Below are positions 17,050 to 25,794 of a stretch of DNA of 64,000 nt, one piece after another (position 1 is the first letter of the stretch; every line of letters starts with the position of its first letter). This DNA comes from CAZOOK01 sp964581385 (lineage in GTDB: Bacteria; Pseudomonadota; Gammaproteobacteria; Nevskiales; Nevskiaceae), in NCBI GenBank assembly GCA_964581385.1, contig CAZOOK010000015.1, forward strand, positions 62,001-126,000. Reading direction: 5' to 3'. The position numbers and the translations under genes were made by a program. Under the pieces are notes generated by a model. That model did no database searches. It saw only the letters and a list, made by a program, of their open reading frames with translations, and was not told where the DNA came from.

Positions 17050-18002
17050 ATGTGCCCGATTTCGAAGTGCGCTCACCGGTGACTTCACTGCCGAAAAGCG
17101 TTCGATACGTAAAAAACGGCGAAGGGAGCTGCTGGTGGCCGGAGGCGTTGGAGAATAATCATATCCATCTGGGATGGGGCAATATTCCCGACGAGCTCCT
17201 CATCCGATTCGACCGTGAAGAAATTCGCCGAATAATTGGATCTGCTCCGGGCGCCACTCAAGACTTCAATGCTCTTTGCTGGTTTCTTGATCGTCCCAGC
17301 CAGCATATTTGGGTTACGTTCCAGTCCGGATATATGTATTGGTGCACCGTGCTCGACGGGCTTACGTTCAATCCGGGAGGCGCATCGAAAACTCGCGGTC
17401 ATTTCTGGCTGACCTGTGATCGTCCCTGGAGCAATCATTCACTTTCAGGCAGGCTGCTAATCCAGTCCCAGCTTCCCGGCACGGTCACACGCACAGCGAG
17501 CTACCCTGCCACCAGCTGTGCGCCGTACGATGGCAACGAGATGCTCCGCATCATTGAAGGACGCGTTTCGTCCCACGTCATTGAAGCCTTCGATGCCAAA
17601 GCAAAATACCAATTAGCCATTGCCAAGTTGGTCACGCTGCTGCCTTCGCGCGATTTCGAAGAGCTAACGGATCTGCTGCTTGCGCGCAGCGGATGGGTAC
17701 GTATCTCGAAGCTCGGCGGCGTAACTGAAGGTGTGGACGTCGAAGCGGAGAATGTGGCCGCAAATGAGATCGCGTTTGTCCAGGTGAAATCGGAAGGCAG
17801 GCAGATGACACTAGACGACTATGTCACCCGCTTTAATGATCGTCGAGACCGTTACCAACGAATGATCTTTGTATGCCACACTAAAATCGGCTTGCTTATT
17901 CCGCCCCCTGACCAACCGGTACAGGTATGGGATCTGGATCGAATCGCTAGCATGATAGTTCGACACGGCTTAGGTGACTGGCTGTCGAGTCGCCTTACCT
18001 AA
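17046..18002 (+). CDS. Protein with C-terminal Mrr-like restriction endonuclease domain
   Basis: The 318-residue protein has an N-terminal domain of unknown type (WGNIPDELLIRFDREEI, WVTFQSGYMYWCTV). It ends in a PD-(D/E)xK-like fold: FEELTDLLLARSGW, then GVTEGVDVEAE and IAFVQVKSEG, giving the D...QxK core of Mrr-type nucleases. Such proteins cleave modified or foreign DNA. The GTG start overlaps the upstream membrane-protein gene by four bases. Fusion of a sensing N-terminus to an Mrr nuclease is typical of defence proteins. Specificity is not evident. Confidence 0.7.
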   Translation: MNVPDFEVRSPVTSLPKSVRYVKNGEGSCWWPEALENNHIHLGWGNIPDELLIRFDREEIRRIIGSAPGATQDFNALCWFLDRPSQHIWVTFQSGYMYWCTVLDGLTFNPGGASKTRGHFWLTCDRPWSNHSLSGRLLIQSQLPGTVTRTASYPATSCAPYDGNEMLRIIEGRVSSHVIEAFDAKAKYQLAIAKLVTLLPSRDFEELTDLLLARSGWVRISKLGGVTEGVDVEAENVAANEIAFVQVKSEGRQMTLDDYVTRFNDRRDRYQRMIFVCHTKIGLLIPPPDQPVQVWDLDRIASMIVRHGLGDWLSSRLT

Positions 18003-18089
18003 TAATAATCTTTGTTAATCGGGGTGATCGGGGATTGCGGTAGGGGCAGCCCGCCGTCCCAAAACCTTTCGTTACCAGCAAACGACTGC

Positions 18090-21000
18090 TTAGTATTCTC
18101 CTGGGCGCTGGGTCGCGGCAGCCTCGGCTTCACGCTTATATGAATCGGCGACCCTCCTCACCTCGGCTGCGATTCGGGCGAAGCCCTGCGCGTCCAGCTC
18201 GTCGGCCTTCTTCTGGTAGGTCTCCACCAGCTTCAGCTCATCTGCGCCCGAGCTGAAGCTGTAGACGCCACGACTATTGATCATGGCGGAGGTGAAGCCC
18301 GAGCGCATGTCCGCGGCATCACGCGCATTGAGAATCTCGGCAACGGCAGAATGCAGCCAGAGCCCGTTTGGGTCCGCAGGGCTATGGATCAGCACCTGCC
18401 CGATCTGCGCCATGGCGACCCGCAGATGTCCCGATTCGGTCGTCAGAGCCTTGACCTGCTGTAGCCATTCCACCAGCTTGTCCTTGTCGAAGGAGCCATC
18501 CGCCTGCACGCCCGGCACGGTCTCCCACTGGCGGAACATGCGATAGGCATTTTCCGCCATCCTCTTTTTGTCTTCCGGCACCTCGGCGCGGGGCCCAGTC
18601 TCCTTGTCCGAGCGGTAGACCATGCCGAGCCCTTCGCAGAAGAACTCGGGCTCGTTGGCGAGCTGGCCTTCGAGGGCCTTGGGACGGCCGCCCCCGAACC
18701 TATGGTCCAGCAGCGGCAAGTACGCCCATTCGATCCGCGCCAGATCAGTGCCGCCCACGTCCTGGCGCTGCTGCAGCCACTCAATTACCTCTTGCACGGC
18801 ATGGCCGTCGAATTGGTTTTTGCTGGCTTCGCTCTTCAAAGCCTTAAATAGCGCCTCCATGGCCAGCGCCGGGCTGAAGTCCTTCTTGCGGTGCACCAGG
18901 ACGTAGAGGCAGCCGATCGCGGCCATCGGGCGATCGACCTGCAGCAAGTGCTTCGCCGCCAATTCGAGGTGCTGATCCGCTACGCGCCAAGGCCCGGCCC
19001 CGGTCTGGGACCAGTACAGCTTTCCATGGTCTGGCAGCAGGCGCTCGGCCCGTTCCCAAGCCCCTGGATCGAACGGCAGCCGGACCAGGAGTGCTGCACT
19101 CTGCTCCGACGACCAGGCACTTAGTGGCAGGGAATCGACCCAGCCCCATCCCTGGCCGCGGAAGCGAGAGAACACGTAGCCGTTGATGAAAGCGGAAATT
19201 ACCTTCTCGCCCTCCAGCAAGCGAGCCGGCAATATGGCAGCGTCGGACGACGCATCAGCGATGGAGCCGAAGGCCAAGCCGACGCGCAGAGGTGCATCGA
19301 CGCTGTGCGCGAAGTCCAACAGCCCAGCCAAGCTACCGGCCACAAATATTTCACGGACAGCGGCTTGCCGCCGCTGCTCAAGTCGTTCTTGCTGTGCTTC
19401 GAAATTGTCCCCACCCTCGTAGAGGTCGAACTCGCGCTCGCTAAACAGCCGGCGGTGGACGATCGCCGGATTCGCCGGCGCCAGCGCTTGCGCGGCGCGT
19501 TCGACTTCCGCGCGCGCCTCATCGGGCATGGCCCATTCTGCATCTCTGAACTTCAGATGCTTGACCGCCAAGTCGACCAATGCCTCCCACAGCTGATAAC
19601 GGTCCGTATCCGATAACTGCACGACCGGCGGCGAGGTGAGGTGCTGCAGCACGCGCGTTCTTGCTGGAGGCGGCAGGTCCGGTAGCCGCTCGACTAGCTC
19701 GGACAGCTTGGCCAAGTCTGCCGCGGCCATCATCACGGCAAGCTCGGCATAGCCTTCGACCTGCTGCCAGTATTCGCGGTCGGTGACGCCGGCTTTCCAA
19801 TCGCGCGGAATCCAGTTGCGCCAGGTCGGCTTCGACGTGCCCATGGTCGAGGTGTGCAGATTGGGTAGCAATGCCAGCAGCAACTTCCACGCGACCGCCG
19901 GTACTTCGCGCACAAGGATTTGCAGCACCACCTTGCGCTGGGCAATCGACGCGGTGGTCTGCGGATGCCAGGGCAAGAAAATATTGATCAGCGAATTCGC
20001 CGGCCGGTTGGCAAACTTTCCACCGGGATCAATGGCGGCCAGCGCGCCGAGCGCCGAGCTTGCCCGCGGCAGAAACTCCGGACTCCAGGCCAAGGACTCC
20101 AACGCCCACAGCAGCCCAGAAATGTAAGTGACACCGCCGAAGGCGTTGCTTTCCTGCGCGAACACTCCAAGGAATGGGCTGCTTTCCGGCATCACCAGCG
20201 CCGCGTCGACGGAATCGAGAAAGGTCTTCGGCGCCGCCTCGGCCAGCATCGGTAAGATTCCGTTCAGCGACGCCCAGCGTTCCCACGTGGCGCCGTCCAG
20301 CAGCTTCCGAACGGTAACAATCGCGGTGCCCTCGGCCTTGCCCAAGCGCGTGGAGGTCAGGACCTGATGCCGGCAACCGAGCAGGGCCAGCGTTTCAGCC
20401 AACCCTTCCCGCATTGCCGCGGAGAAGCGCAGCGTCTTGCCCTCAATCGCGGCCATGTGGCGCTGATCGGGAGGCAGGTCTAACGCCGGATTGCGCTCGC
20501 TGAGCACCGTGATCGCGGCGGCCTCGAACCGCTGCAGGTCATCTTCCGACAGCCGGGGACCGAGCGCCGCCCAGGCCTCGCCCCGGCACATCAATTTCCA
20601 GGCATCACCCAGTTTTGCCAGGGGAGTTTCCGGGCGCAGGCGCTCAGCGCGCACTACCTCCATCCACTCCCCGAAGGATTTTCCCAGGATTGCCTCAATC
20701 GCCTCGCGGTCCGCCGGATTCGATTCCATCCAGCGCCCGATGAGTCCGGCCTCGGCGTAGATCCTGGCATGGCTGGAATCGGCGTATGGCGGGGCGCCGA
20801 CACCCCTGATATAACGCTTCAGCGCTGCCAGATTCAGTGCACCGGCGCCGGCCCATTCGCGCGCCCTCCCCTCTTCGACTCCGGCTTCGCGCAGTGTCGT
20901 TTCCAGCAAGGATTTAGACGGGCTGTGCAGGTGGACAGATTCCGACCTACCCCCTGCGCCTCGCCCGGACGCTGCAATGACAACCGCATGTCCCGCTTTG

Positions 21001-21881
21001 ATGGCCGCCATATGCAGCTTTTCTCCTGCGCTTTCCAGGTCCAGCGAAGGGTGGGCCACCAGGACGTGTCGAGAGCGGAGCTTCACCATCGACATCCACG
21101 TCTCAGCTTCACTGATGAACAGGCAGCGTGACGCCATGGCCCTTTGCTCGTTGGGCGGCAGTGATTCCAGCAGCGCCGCGATGAAGTCTTCCGCGTCCAA
21201 CAGGCCTTCGATGCCGAGGATGAGCTGCGAAATCTCCCCGTTGAACAGCCGGAGCACCTGGTCGCGCGCAACTTCTCTTCCCGTGAGGAAGGTCGCTGGC
21301 GGCAGGGCCAGGGCGGTCAGCAATTCCCAGTGTTCTGCTGCCGTTTCTAAACCGACGGAAGACCTCGTTTGGCCCATCTTCTTCAATAACCACTTGGCGA
21401 TGGCGGGATAGTCCCGCAGCCAGTCGGCAATCTGGACTCCATCCAGGACCTTCAGCTCACGCCAACCAGAATTTTTGCGCCTCTGCCGCCACTTGCTCTG
21501 TGCCGGCTCCGGCCAACCACGCGGACCCGAGCTCCGCGGCGTAACGAACACGTAGCCGATCAGGGCGCGCGTCGCCGGCTGCTCGTACTTAGTCCGCTTT
21601 CTGAAGTCCTTGGTGGCCTTGACCTGCGGATCAGCACCGGTACCGATCTCCCAGTAGCTGCGGTCGCGCGGCACGAACTGCCTGTATCCGCCGGCCGTTT
21701 CTACCAAGCCGTCGTAGCCGGTCTGGTTGACGGCCTCCCCGTACGGGATCCGGCACGCGGTTAGATCCGGAACCGACTCATTCACAAGCCACCAGATCAA
21801 CTCCGGAATGATCCCCTCCGAGATCGTGGTCTCGCCGAAGGCATCCAGCTCACTCGATGTCACTATCTGTGTGTGTTCCAA
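18090..21881 (-). CDS. 1263-residue protein: nuclease-like N-terminus, degenerate NTPase, long helical C-terminus
   Basis: The N-terminal 160 residues resemble an endonuclease-like module (GYDGLVETAGGYRQFVPRDR, SYWEIGTGADPQVKATKDF, IGYVFVTPR). Residues about 190-380 look like a STAND-type NTPase that has lost its P-loop: where a Walker A should stand there is LILGIEGLLDAEDF, followed by a Walker B-like CLFISEAETW and a sensor-like HVLVAHPSL. The remaining 850 residues are helical repeats without a recognised family. A TTG start at 21881 follows GGAG; a GTG at 21863 overlaps the upstream stop (TAGTG). Either way it is coupled to the AlbA_2 gene. A defence role is inferred from architecture and location. 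Confidence 0.7.
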   Translation of the reverse strand: MEHTQIVTSSELDAFGETTISEGIIPELIWWLVNESVPDLTACRIPYGEAVNQTGYDGLVETAGGYRQFVPRDRSYWEIGTGADPQVKATKDFRKRTKYEQPATRALIGYVFVTPRSSGPRGWPEPAQSKWRQRRKNSGWRELKVLDGVQIADWLRDYPAIAKWLLKKMGQTRSSVGLETAAEHWELLTALALPPATFLTGREVARDQVLRLFNGEISQLILGIEGLLDAEDFIAALLESLPPNEQRAMASRCLFISEAETWMSMVKLRSRHVLVAHPSLDLESAGEKLHMAAIKAGHAVVIAASGRGAGGRSESVHLHSPSKSLLETTLREAGVEEGRAREWAGAGALNLAALKRYIRGVGAPPYADSSHARIYAEAGLIGRWMESNPADREAIEAILGKSFGEWMEVVRAERLRPETPLAKLGDAWKLMCRGEAWAALGPRLSEDDLQRFEAAAITVLSERNPALDLPPDQRHMAAIEGKTLRFSAAMREGLAETLALLGCRHQVLTSTRLGKAEGTAIVTVRKLLDGATWERWASLNGILPMLAEAAPKTFLDSVDAALVMPESSPFLGVFAQESNAFGGVTYISGLLWALESLAWSPEFLPRASSALGALAAIDPGGKFANRPANSLINIFLPWHPQTTASIAQRKVVLQILVREVPAVAWKLLLALLPNLHTSTMGTSKPTWRNWIPRDWKAGVTDREYWQQVEGYAELAVMMAAADLAKLSELVERLPDLPPPARTRVLQHLTSPPVVQLSDTDRYQLWEALVDLAVKHLKFRDAEWAMPDEARAEVERAAQALAPANPAIVHRRLFSEREFDLYEGGDNFEAQQERLEQRRQAAVREIFVAGSLAGLLDFAHSVDAPLRVGLAFGSIADASSDAAILPARLLEGEKVISAFINGYVFSRFRGQGWGWVDSLPLSAWSSEQSAALLVRLPFDPGAWERAERLLPDHGKLYWSQTGAGPWRVADQHLELAAKHLLQVDRPMAAIGCLYVLVHRKKDFSPALAMEALFKALKSEASKNQFDGHAVQEVIEWLQQRQDVGGTDLARIEWAYLPLLDHRFGGGRPKALEGQLANEPEFFCEGLGMVYRSDKETGPRAEVPEDKKRMAENAYRMFRQWETVPGVQADGSFDKDKLVEWLQQVKALTTESGHLRVAMAQIGQVLIHSPADPNGLWLHSAVAEILNARDAADMRSGFTSAMINSRGVYSFSSGADELKLVETYQKKADELDAQGFARIAAEVRRVADSYKREAEAAATQRPGEY

Positions 21882-23176
21882 AGCGATCTCCGCTCGTCCG
21901 ATACCCGCGTTAGCTCACCTTCGATCATCGTTTTCACTTCCGGGGGCGACATTCTTGCACTCGTTGCGCCGTGGCGAATGTAGGCGATTTTCGCCTGATC
22001 GGATTTGACCAGAAAATTTATCTCTGGCGACTGTTCCACTTCGACGACAACGATATCCGTTCCTCTGACGGTGACGACCTGCGACGTGAAACACTGGTTA
22101 TTCTTCAGCGTTTCCCGAAGCCGCGTGCGAATTTCCTTTTCGTAATTTGCAACGGCGTTGTCGATGTCTTCTCCGCGTTTCGCCACACCCTTCGCAACGC
22201 CGACAATATCGCCATCGTCGTTGATGCCGATGAACAACATCCCTCCGCGCTGATTTGAAAACGCGCATACCGCCTTTTCAATATCGGCGGCTTTGGTATT
22301 CGACAGGTCGATGTACGGTTTGAACTCGCACGTTTCGCTTTCGCCTGCGGCGATCAATTTCAGGAGGCGCTCTTCTTCTTCAAGCTGGTCCGGCGTGTTC
22401 TCGAATTTATATGGCCAGCTCGTCGTCGAGATGTAATCGACTACGTCATTATCCTTGTTCAGAAGCCACAACTCGGCGTCCCTGATGTCCGTGCCGTCAA
22501 TTTCAACGGCAGTGTCATTTCGAACGTCAATCGAAGCGCGGTTGATTTCGCCGACCAGCCGAAGATCGGTGTTTCGGTTGACAATACGCAGCCGCCCCTC
22601 TGCAAAGCTGATCGCGCCGCCCGGTCGGCTCACGGCGATGGAAAATTCGCCCTTTTGGCCATCGGATGACCCGTGAAAGTAATTCAGCCCGAGAAACTCG
22701 CCGACACATCGCGTCGCTGAAGGTCGGTAAGGCAGCTTGAAATCAATCAGCTGGCCTTCAGAAAAGGTCGCCTCCCTTGCGATGTTCACCGTGAACCGTC
22801 TCGCGGGCGCGCCGGTACCGGTTGCATAGCTGGGGACAAGGTCTTCCGTCCATCCAAGCGGCGTTTGCGGGAGCTGAAGCGGTGGCAGGTCAGGGTGAAC
22901 CTGCAAGCCGTTCGCCGCCATGGCCAAGAGCAATTTTTTTATGGACCACCCGTCTAAGGTCTGCGATATGAAGGCGATGTTTCTATAGATCTCCGTAGTT
23001 GTACGCACCTCGTCGCCACCCATCTGGCACTGTCCCATCAGGAACACCCACTTCCCCGGCGTCTGGCGAGTGAATACCGCCCGCACGCAAGCGATCAGTT
23101 CTTCATCGCCAATTGCGAGCGCAGTAATTCTGTCGTACAGCTCGTCTTGGGTTAGCGAGCGCCGGGTCGTGTTCAT
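21863..23176 (-). CDS. AlbA_2 (Schlafen-type) domain protein
   Basis: In this 437-residue protein the C-terminal half is an AlbA_2 domain: SETCEFKPYIDLSNTKAADI, then AVCAFSNQRGGMLFIGINDD and later YIRHGATSARMSP. This is the order seen in Schlafen-related proteins that bind or cut RNA or act as DNA-binding regulators. The N-terminal 270 residues are of unknown family. ATG 23176 has a strong GGAGGA ribosome site. The stop overlaps the start of the 1263-residue gene, so the pair is one translational unit. Two tandem 16-bp repeats lie just upstream. Confidence 0.78.
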   Translation of the reverse strand: MNTTRRSLTQDELYDRITALAIGDEELIACVRAVFTRQTPGKWVFLMGQCQMGGDEVRTTTEIYRNIAFISQTLDGWSIKKLLLAMAANGLQVHPDLPPLQLPQTPLGWTEDLVPSYATGTGAPARRFTVNIAREATFSEGQLIDFKLPYRPSATRCVGEFLGLNYFHGSSDGQKGEFSIAVSRPGGAISFAEGRLRIVNRNTDLRLVGEINRASIDVRNDTAVEIDGTDIRDAELWLLNKDNDVVDYISTTSWPYKFENTPDQLEEEERLLKLIAAGESETCEFKPYIDLSNTKAADIEKAVCAFSNQRGGMLFIGINDDGDIVGVAKGVAKRGEDIDNAVANYEKEIRTRLRETLKNNQCFTSQVVTVRGTDIVVVEVEQSPEINFLVKSDQAKIAYIRHGATSARMSPPEVKTMIEGELTRVSDERRSLWNTHR

Positions 23177-23196
23177 TAGTTCCTCCGTTTCTGTTT

Positions 23197-23228
23197 ACAG
23201 CCGATTCTCTCGACAGCCGATTCTCTCG
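23197..23228. repeat. Tandem duplication of a 16-bp sequence upstream of the AlbA_2 operon
   Basis: The sequence ACAGCCGATTCTCTCG occurs twice back to back, ending 21 bp before the AlbA_2 start codon. It sits where transcription start or operator sites would be. It could be a regulator binding site or a simple replication slip. Confidence 0.6.
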
Positions 23229-23257
23229 CTCTGTCGCCTTGTTGCATACGAATCCCA

Positions 23258-23404
23258 TTAATCTTTGCGGTGTTTGAGTGCGGTCATTGCGACATCCAAG
23301 GCTTTGTAAGCGACCAGTAGCGCCAGGGTGCCGAAGACGAGCAGTACGAGAAGAGCGGGTGCGTCTTTTCCAGCTACTAAAAGAGCAGTGATGATTTTAA
23401 ACAT
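23258..23404 (-). CDS. 48-residue hydrophobic protein
   Basis: The frame starting at ATG 23404 encodes a single-span protein: a short N-terminus (MFKIITALLVAGKDAP), the hydrophobic stretch ALLVLLVFGTLALLVAYKAL and a basic end. A GAG ribosome site lies six bases upstream. It lies 30 bp beyond the tandem repeats, upstream of the AlbA_2 operon on the same strand. Proteins of this size can be toxins of type I systems or small membrane modulators; nothing here decides between these. The 276 bp between it and the recombinase gene at 23681 hold nothing recognisable. Confidence 0.4.
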   Translation of the reverse strand: MFKIITALLVAGKDAPALLVLLVFGTLALLVAYKALDVAMTALKHRKD

Positions 23405-23680
23405 GCCGATCTCACTATTAACGAGCATTTGCGATCGTTATAGATTCGGCGATTTTTCCAACTGACATGCGCATAAAAAGCCAAACGGTAAAAGTCACGT
23501 GATGGGCGGTATACGGTTACGATCTTCCGATAAACAAAATGAGCGGTAGTTTGTAGCAGACGAACGGCTATAAACATTGAACAAAATAGCAAGTTTGTTT
23601 AATGTCTGGGCGGAGGCCCCTGCCCTGCCCTAGTAAATCCAGGCATCGGCATCCGGCAACATTAAACAATACAGGCAGCG

Positions 23681-24241
23681 ATGGACGAACACCGAAAACA
23701 CCTCACCCGCGCCGAGGTCGCCAAGCTGATCGCGGTCGCCGGTCAGGGCCGCAATGCGGCGCGGGATCGCTGTTTTATTTTGTTGATGTTCCGGCATGGA
23801 CTGCGCGTGTCGGAAGCCTGCGGGCTGAAACTGTCGCAGGTGGACAGCGAGAGCCGTCAGCTTCACGTCGGCAGGCTCAAGAACGGAATACCGACCACGC
23901 ACCCACTGCGGCCCGATGAGCTGCGCGCCATCAAGGAGTGGCTGCGCGTGCGGGCGGTCATGCAGCCAGGCCCGAAGTGTGAAGCGTTTTTTATCAGCGA
24001 GCGCCGAAAGGCGTTAAGCCGCGTCACCGCTTGGTGGTCGATCAAGAAACATGGCGCAGCGGCGGGCCTCGCCCTGCCCTCGCATCCGCACATGTTGCGG
24101 CATGCCTGCGGCTACGACCTGGCCGAGCAGGGCGCGGACGCCTTCCTGATCCGCGATTACCTCGGACACCGGAAGATCGAAAACACGTCGCAGTACGTCG
24201 CGGGGAATCCGGTTCGGTTTGAGAAGCTGTGGCGAACCTAA
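23681..24241 (+). CDS. Tyrosine recombinase lacking an N-terminal arm domain (FimB/FimE-size)
   Basis: The 186-residue protein is essentially the catalytic domain. It has the first arginine in FRHGLRVSEACGL, a lysine beta-hairpin (VGRLKNGIPTTHPL), the HxxR box in HPHMLRHACGYDLA, the histidine of DYLGHRKIENTSQY, and the nucleophilic tyrosine in that same motif. All active-site residues appear present. Small recombinases of this type invert promoter segments or move resolvase-like cassettes. No pair of obvious inverted repeats was found next to it. The start at 23681 has only a weak ribosome site. Confidence 0.85.
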   Translation: MDEHRKHLTRAEVAKLIAVAGQGRNAARDRCFILLMFRHGLRVSEACGLKLSQVDSESRQLHVGRLKNGIPTTHPLRPDELRAIKEWLRVRAVMQPGPKCEAFFISERRKALSRVTAWWSIKKHGAAAGLALPSHPHMLRHACGYDLAEQGADAFLIRDYLGHRKIENTSQYVAGNPVRFEKLWRT

Positions 24242-24273
24242 AGGCTTTGTGACGTAATTGGGTGGCGTCATTT

Positions 24274-24648
24274 ATGAAACGATGTTATCGCGAGTGCTTC
24301 TATGCCGTATGTCGTTTCTTACAACCGAATACGAATTATTGGCACGATGGAGCAGTTACCCTGCTTTCGTTTGTCGTGGGTATGTATGGCTTGGCGCTGG
24401 TTCAATTGTTTCAAAGTTTTTCTGGCATTTCCATTATCGTTGAGAACAAAATTGCCATTGAGGCTGGTTCGGCGTTCCTCATAATTTGTTTTATTAATAG
24501 CTTTGTTTTCTTAAAAAAAGAATCTGATGACGATATAAATAATCACATCGTTTCCGGTAAGACTAAAGCTCTCACTGCGTTATTTTTTATCGCGCCATTT
24601 GCCCTGTATTTTGTAAGCCTTTTTGTAGCAATTGCTTACGGAAGGTAG
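24274..24648 (+). CDS. Hypothetical membrane protein with three spans
   Basis: The 124-residue product has three hydrophobic segments (AVTLLSFVVGMYGLALVQLF, AGSAFLIICFINSFVFL, ALFFIAPFALYFVSLFVAIA). Its low G+C and A-rich codons contrast with the two recombinase genes on either side. That makes it a likely passenger between them. No family is recognised. An in-frame GTG four codons upstream is an alternative start. Confidence 0.5.
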   Translation: MKRCYRECFYAVCRFLQPNTNYWHDGAVTLLSFVVGMYGLALVQLFQSFSGISIIVENKIAIEAGSAFLIICFINSFVFLKKESDDDINNHIVSGKTKALTALFFIAPFALYFVSLFVAIAYGR

Positions 24649-24716
24649 CCCGAGCCCCTTTTCCCACTTTCATTTCAACTATCGAAAACCTATTTTATCA
24701 ATAGTAGAGTCAGGCC

Positions 24717-25682
24717 ATGAAACAGCGTCAACTCCCATCCGAAATCGCCCAGACGGCCCGGCTGCTGACCGCGGCCGAGTTTCAGAACCTGACTGAGGTG
24801 CCGCCCGAGATCGAATGGTTCGCCAATCTCGGCAACGCGCAAACCCGCCGCGCTTACGAAAACGCGATCCGGGATTTCATGAAATTCACCGGCATCCGCC
24901 GCCCGGAAGAATTCCGGACCGTGACGCGCGCTCACGTCATCGCCTGGCGCGACGACGTGGCGAGCCGGACCTTGGGTGCCACGACGATCCGGCACTGGCT
25001 CTCGGCGCTGTCATCGCTGTTTGATTACCTCTGCGAGAAGAACGCCGTCAGCCACAATCCGGTCAAAGGCACCAAGCGGCCCAAGGTCGAAACAGCCGAA
25101 GGCAAGACGCCGGCGATCGGCAATCACCAGGCGCGCAAGCTGCTCGATGCGCCCGACGGTGAATCGCTGAAAGGCAAACGCGATCGTGCGATTCTGGCGA
25201 CGCTGCTGTATCACGCGCTGCGCCGCGAGGAGCTGTGCAAGCTCCGCGTGAAGGACTTCAAGCACGAGCGCCGCGGCGTGGCGCACTTGAAGGTGTCCGG
25301 CAAGGGCGGTAAGACTCGTTATGTGCCGCTGCACCCGGCGGCGAGCGGCTTGATCCTCGATTACCTGCTGGCCGCCGGGCACGGCGAGGATGATCCCGGC
25401 GCGCTGTTTCGGTCGGTAAGCAACAATTGCCGCACCGGCCAGCAGAAAGCGATCACGGCCGATGCAATTTGTAAGCTGGTACGAGCGTATTCGACGGCGC
25501 TGGGTTTCCAGATCGGCGCGCATGCGTTACGCGCCACGGCAGCAACCAATGCGCTCGACCACCAAGCCGATATCGCCAAGGTGCAGGAATGGCTCGGGCA
25601 CGCCAACATTGCGACAACAAGGATTTACGATCGCCGCAAGACGCGGCCTGAGGATTCGCCGACGTTTAAAGTGACGTACTAG
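24717..25682 (+). CDS. Tyrosine-type site-specific integrase
   Basis: The 321-residue protein has an N-terminal SAM-like core-binding domain (QTRRAYENAIRDFMKFTGI) and a complete catalytic domain: ALRREELCKLRVKD (first arginine), KVSGKGGKTRYVPLH (lysine), IGAHALRATAATNAL (HxxR), WLGHANIATTRIYDRR (histidine and nucleophilic tyrosine). This is the XerC/D-like size class used by integrons, transposons and small islands rather than by large phages. No tRNA gene is visible beside it, so the attachment site cannot be placed. Confidence 0.9.
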   Translation: MKQRQLPSEIAQTARLLTAAEFQNLTEVPPEIEWFANLGNAQTRRAYENAIRDFMKFTGIRRPEEFRTVTRAHVIAWRDDVASRTLGATTIRHWLSALSSLFDYLCEKNAVSHNPVKGTKRPKVETAEGKTPAIGNHQARKLLDAPDGESLKGKRDRAILATLLYHALRREELCKLRVKDFKHERRGVAHLKVSGKGGKTRYVPLHPAASGLILDYLLAAGHGEDDPGALFRSVSNNCRTGQQKAITADAICKLVRAYSTALGFQIGAHALRATAATNALDHQADIAKVQEWLGHANIATTRIYDRRKTRPEDSPTFKVTY

Positions 25683-25794
25683 AATCTATAGACTGGGGAA
25701 TGCCGCTATCGGAAGGCGAATAGCTGTGATTCCGTTATTTCCGTAAATTTAGTATGGACAATTCGCAAATCGTTTTGATCGATTTATTAAAGCC

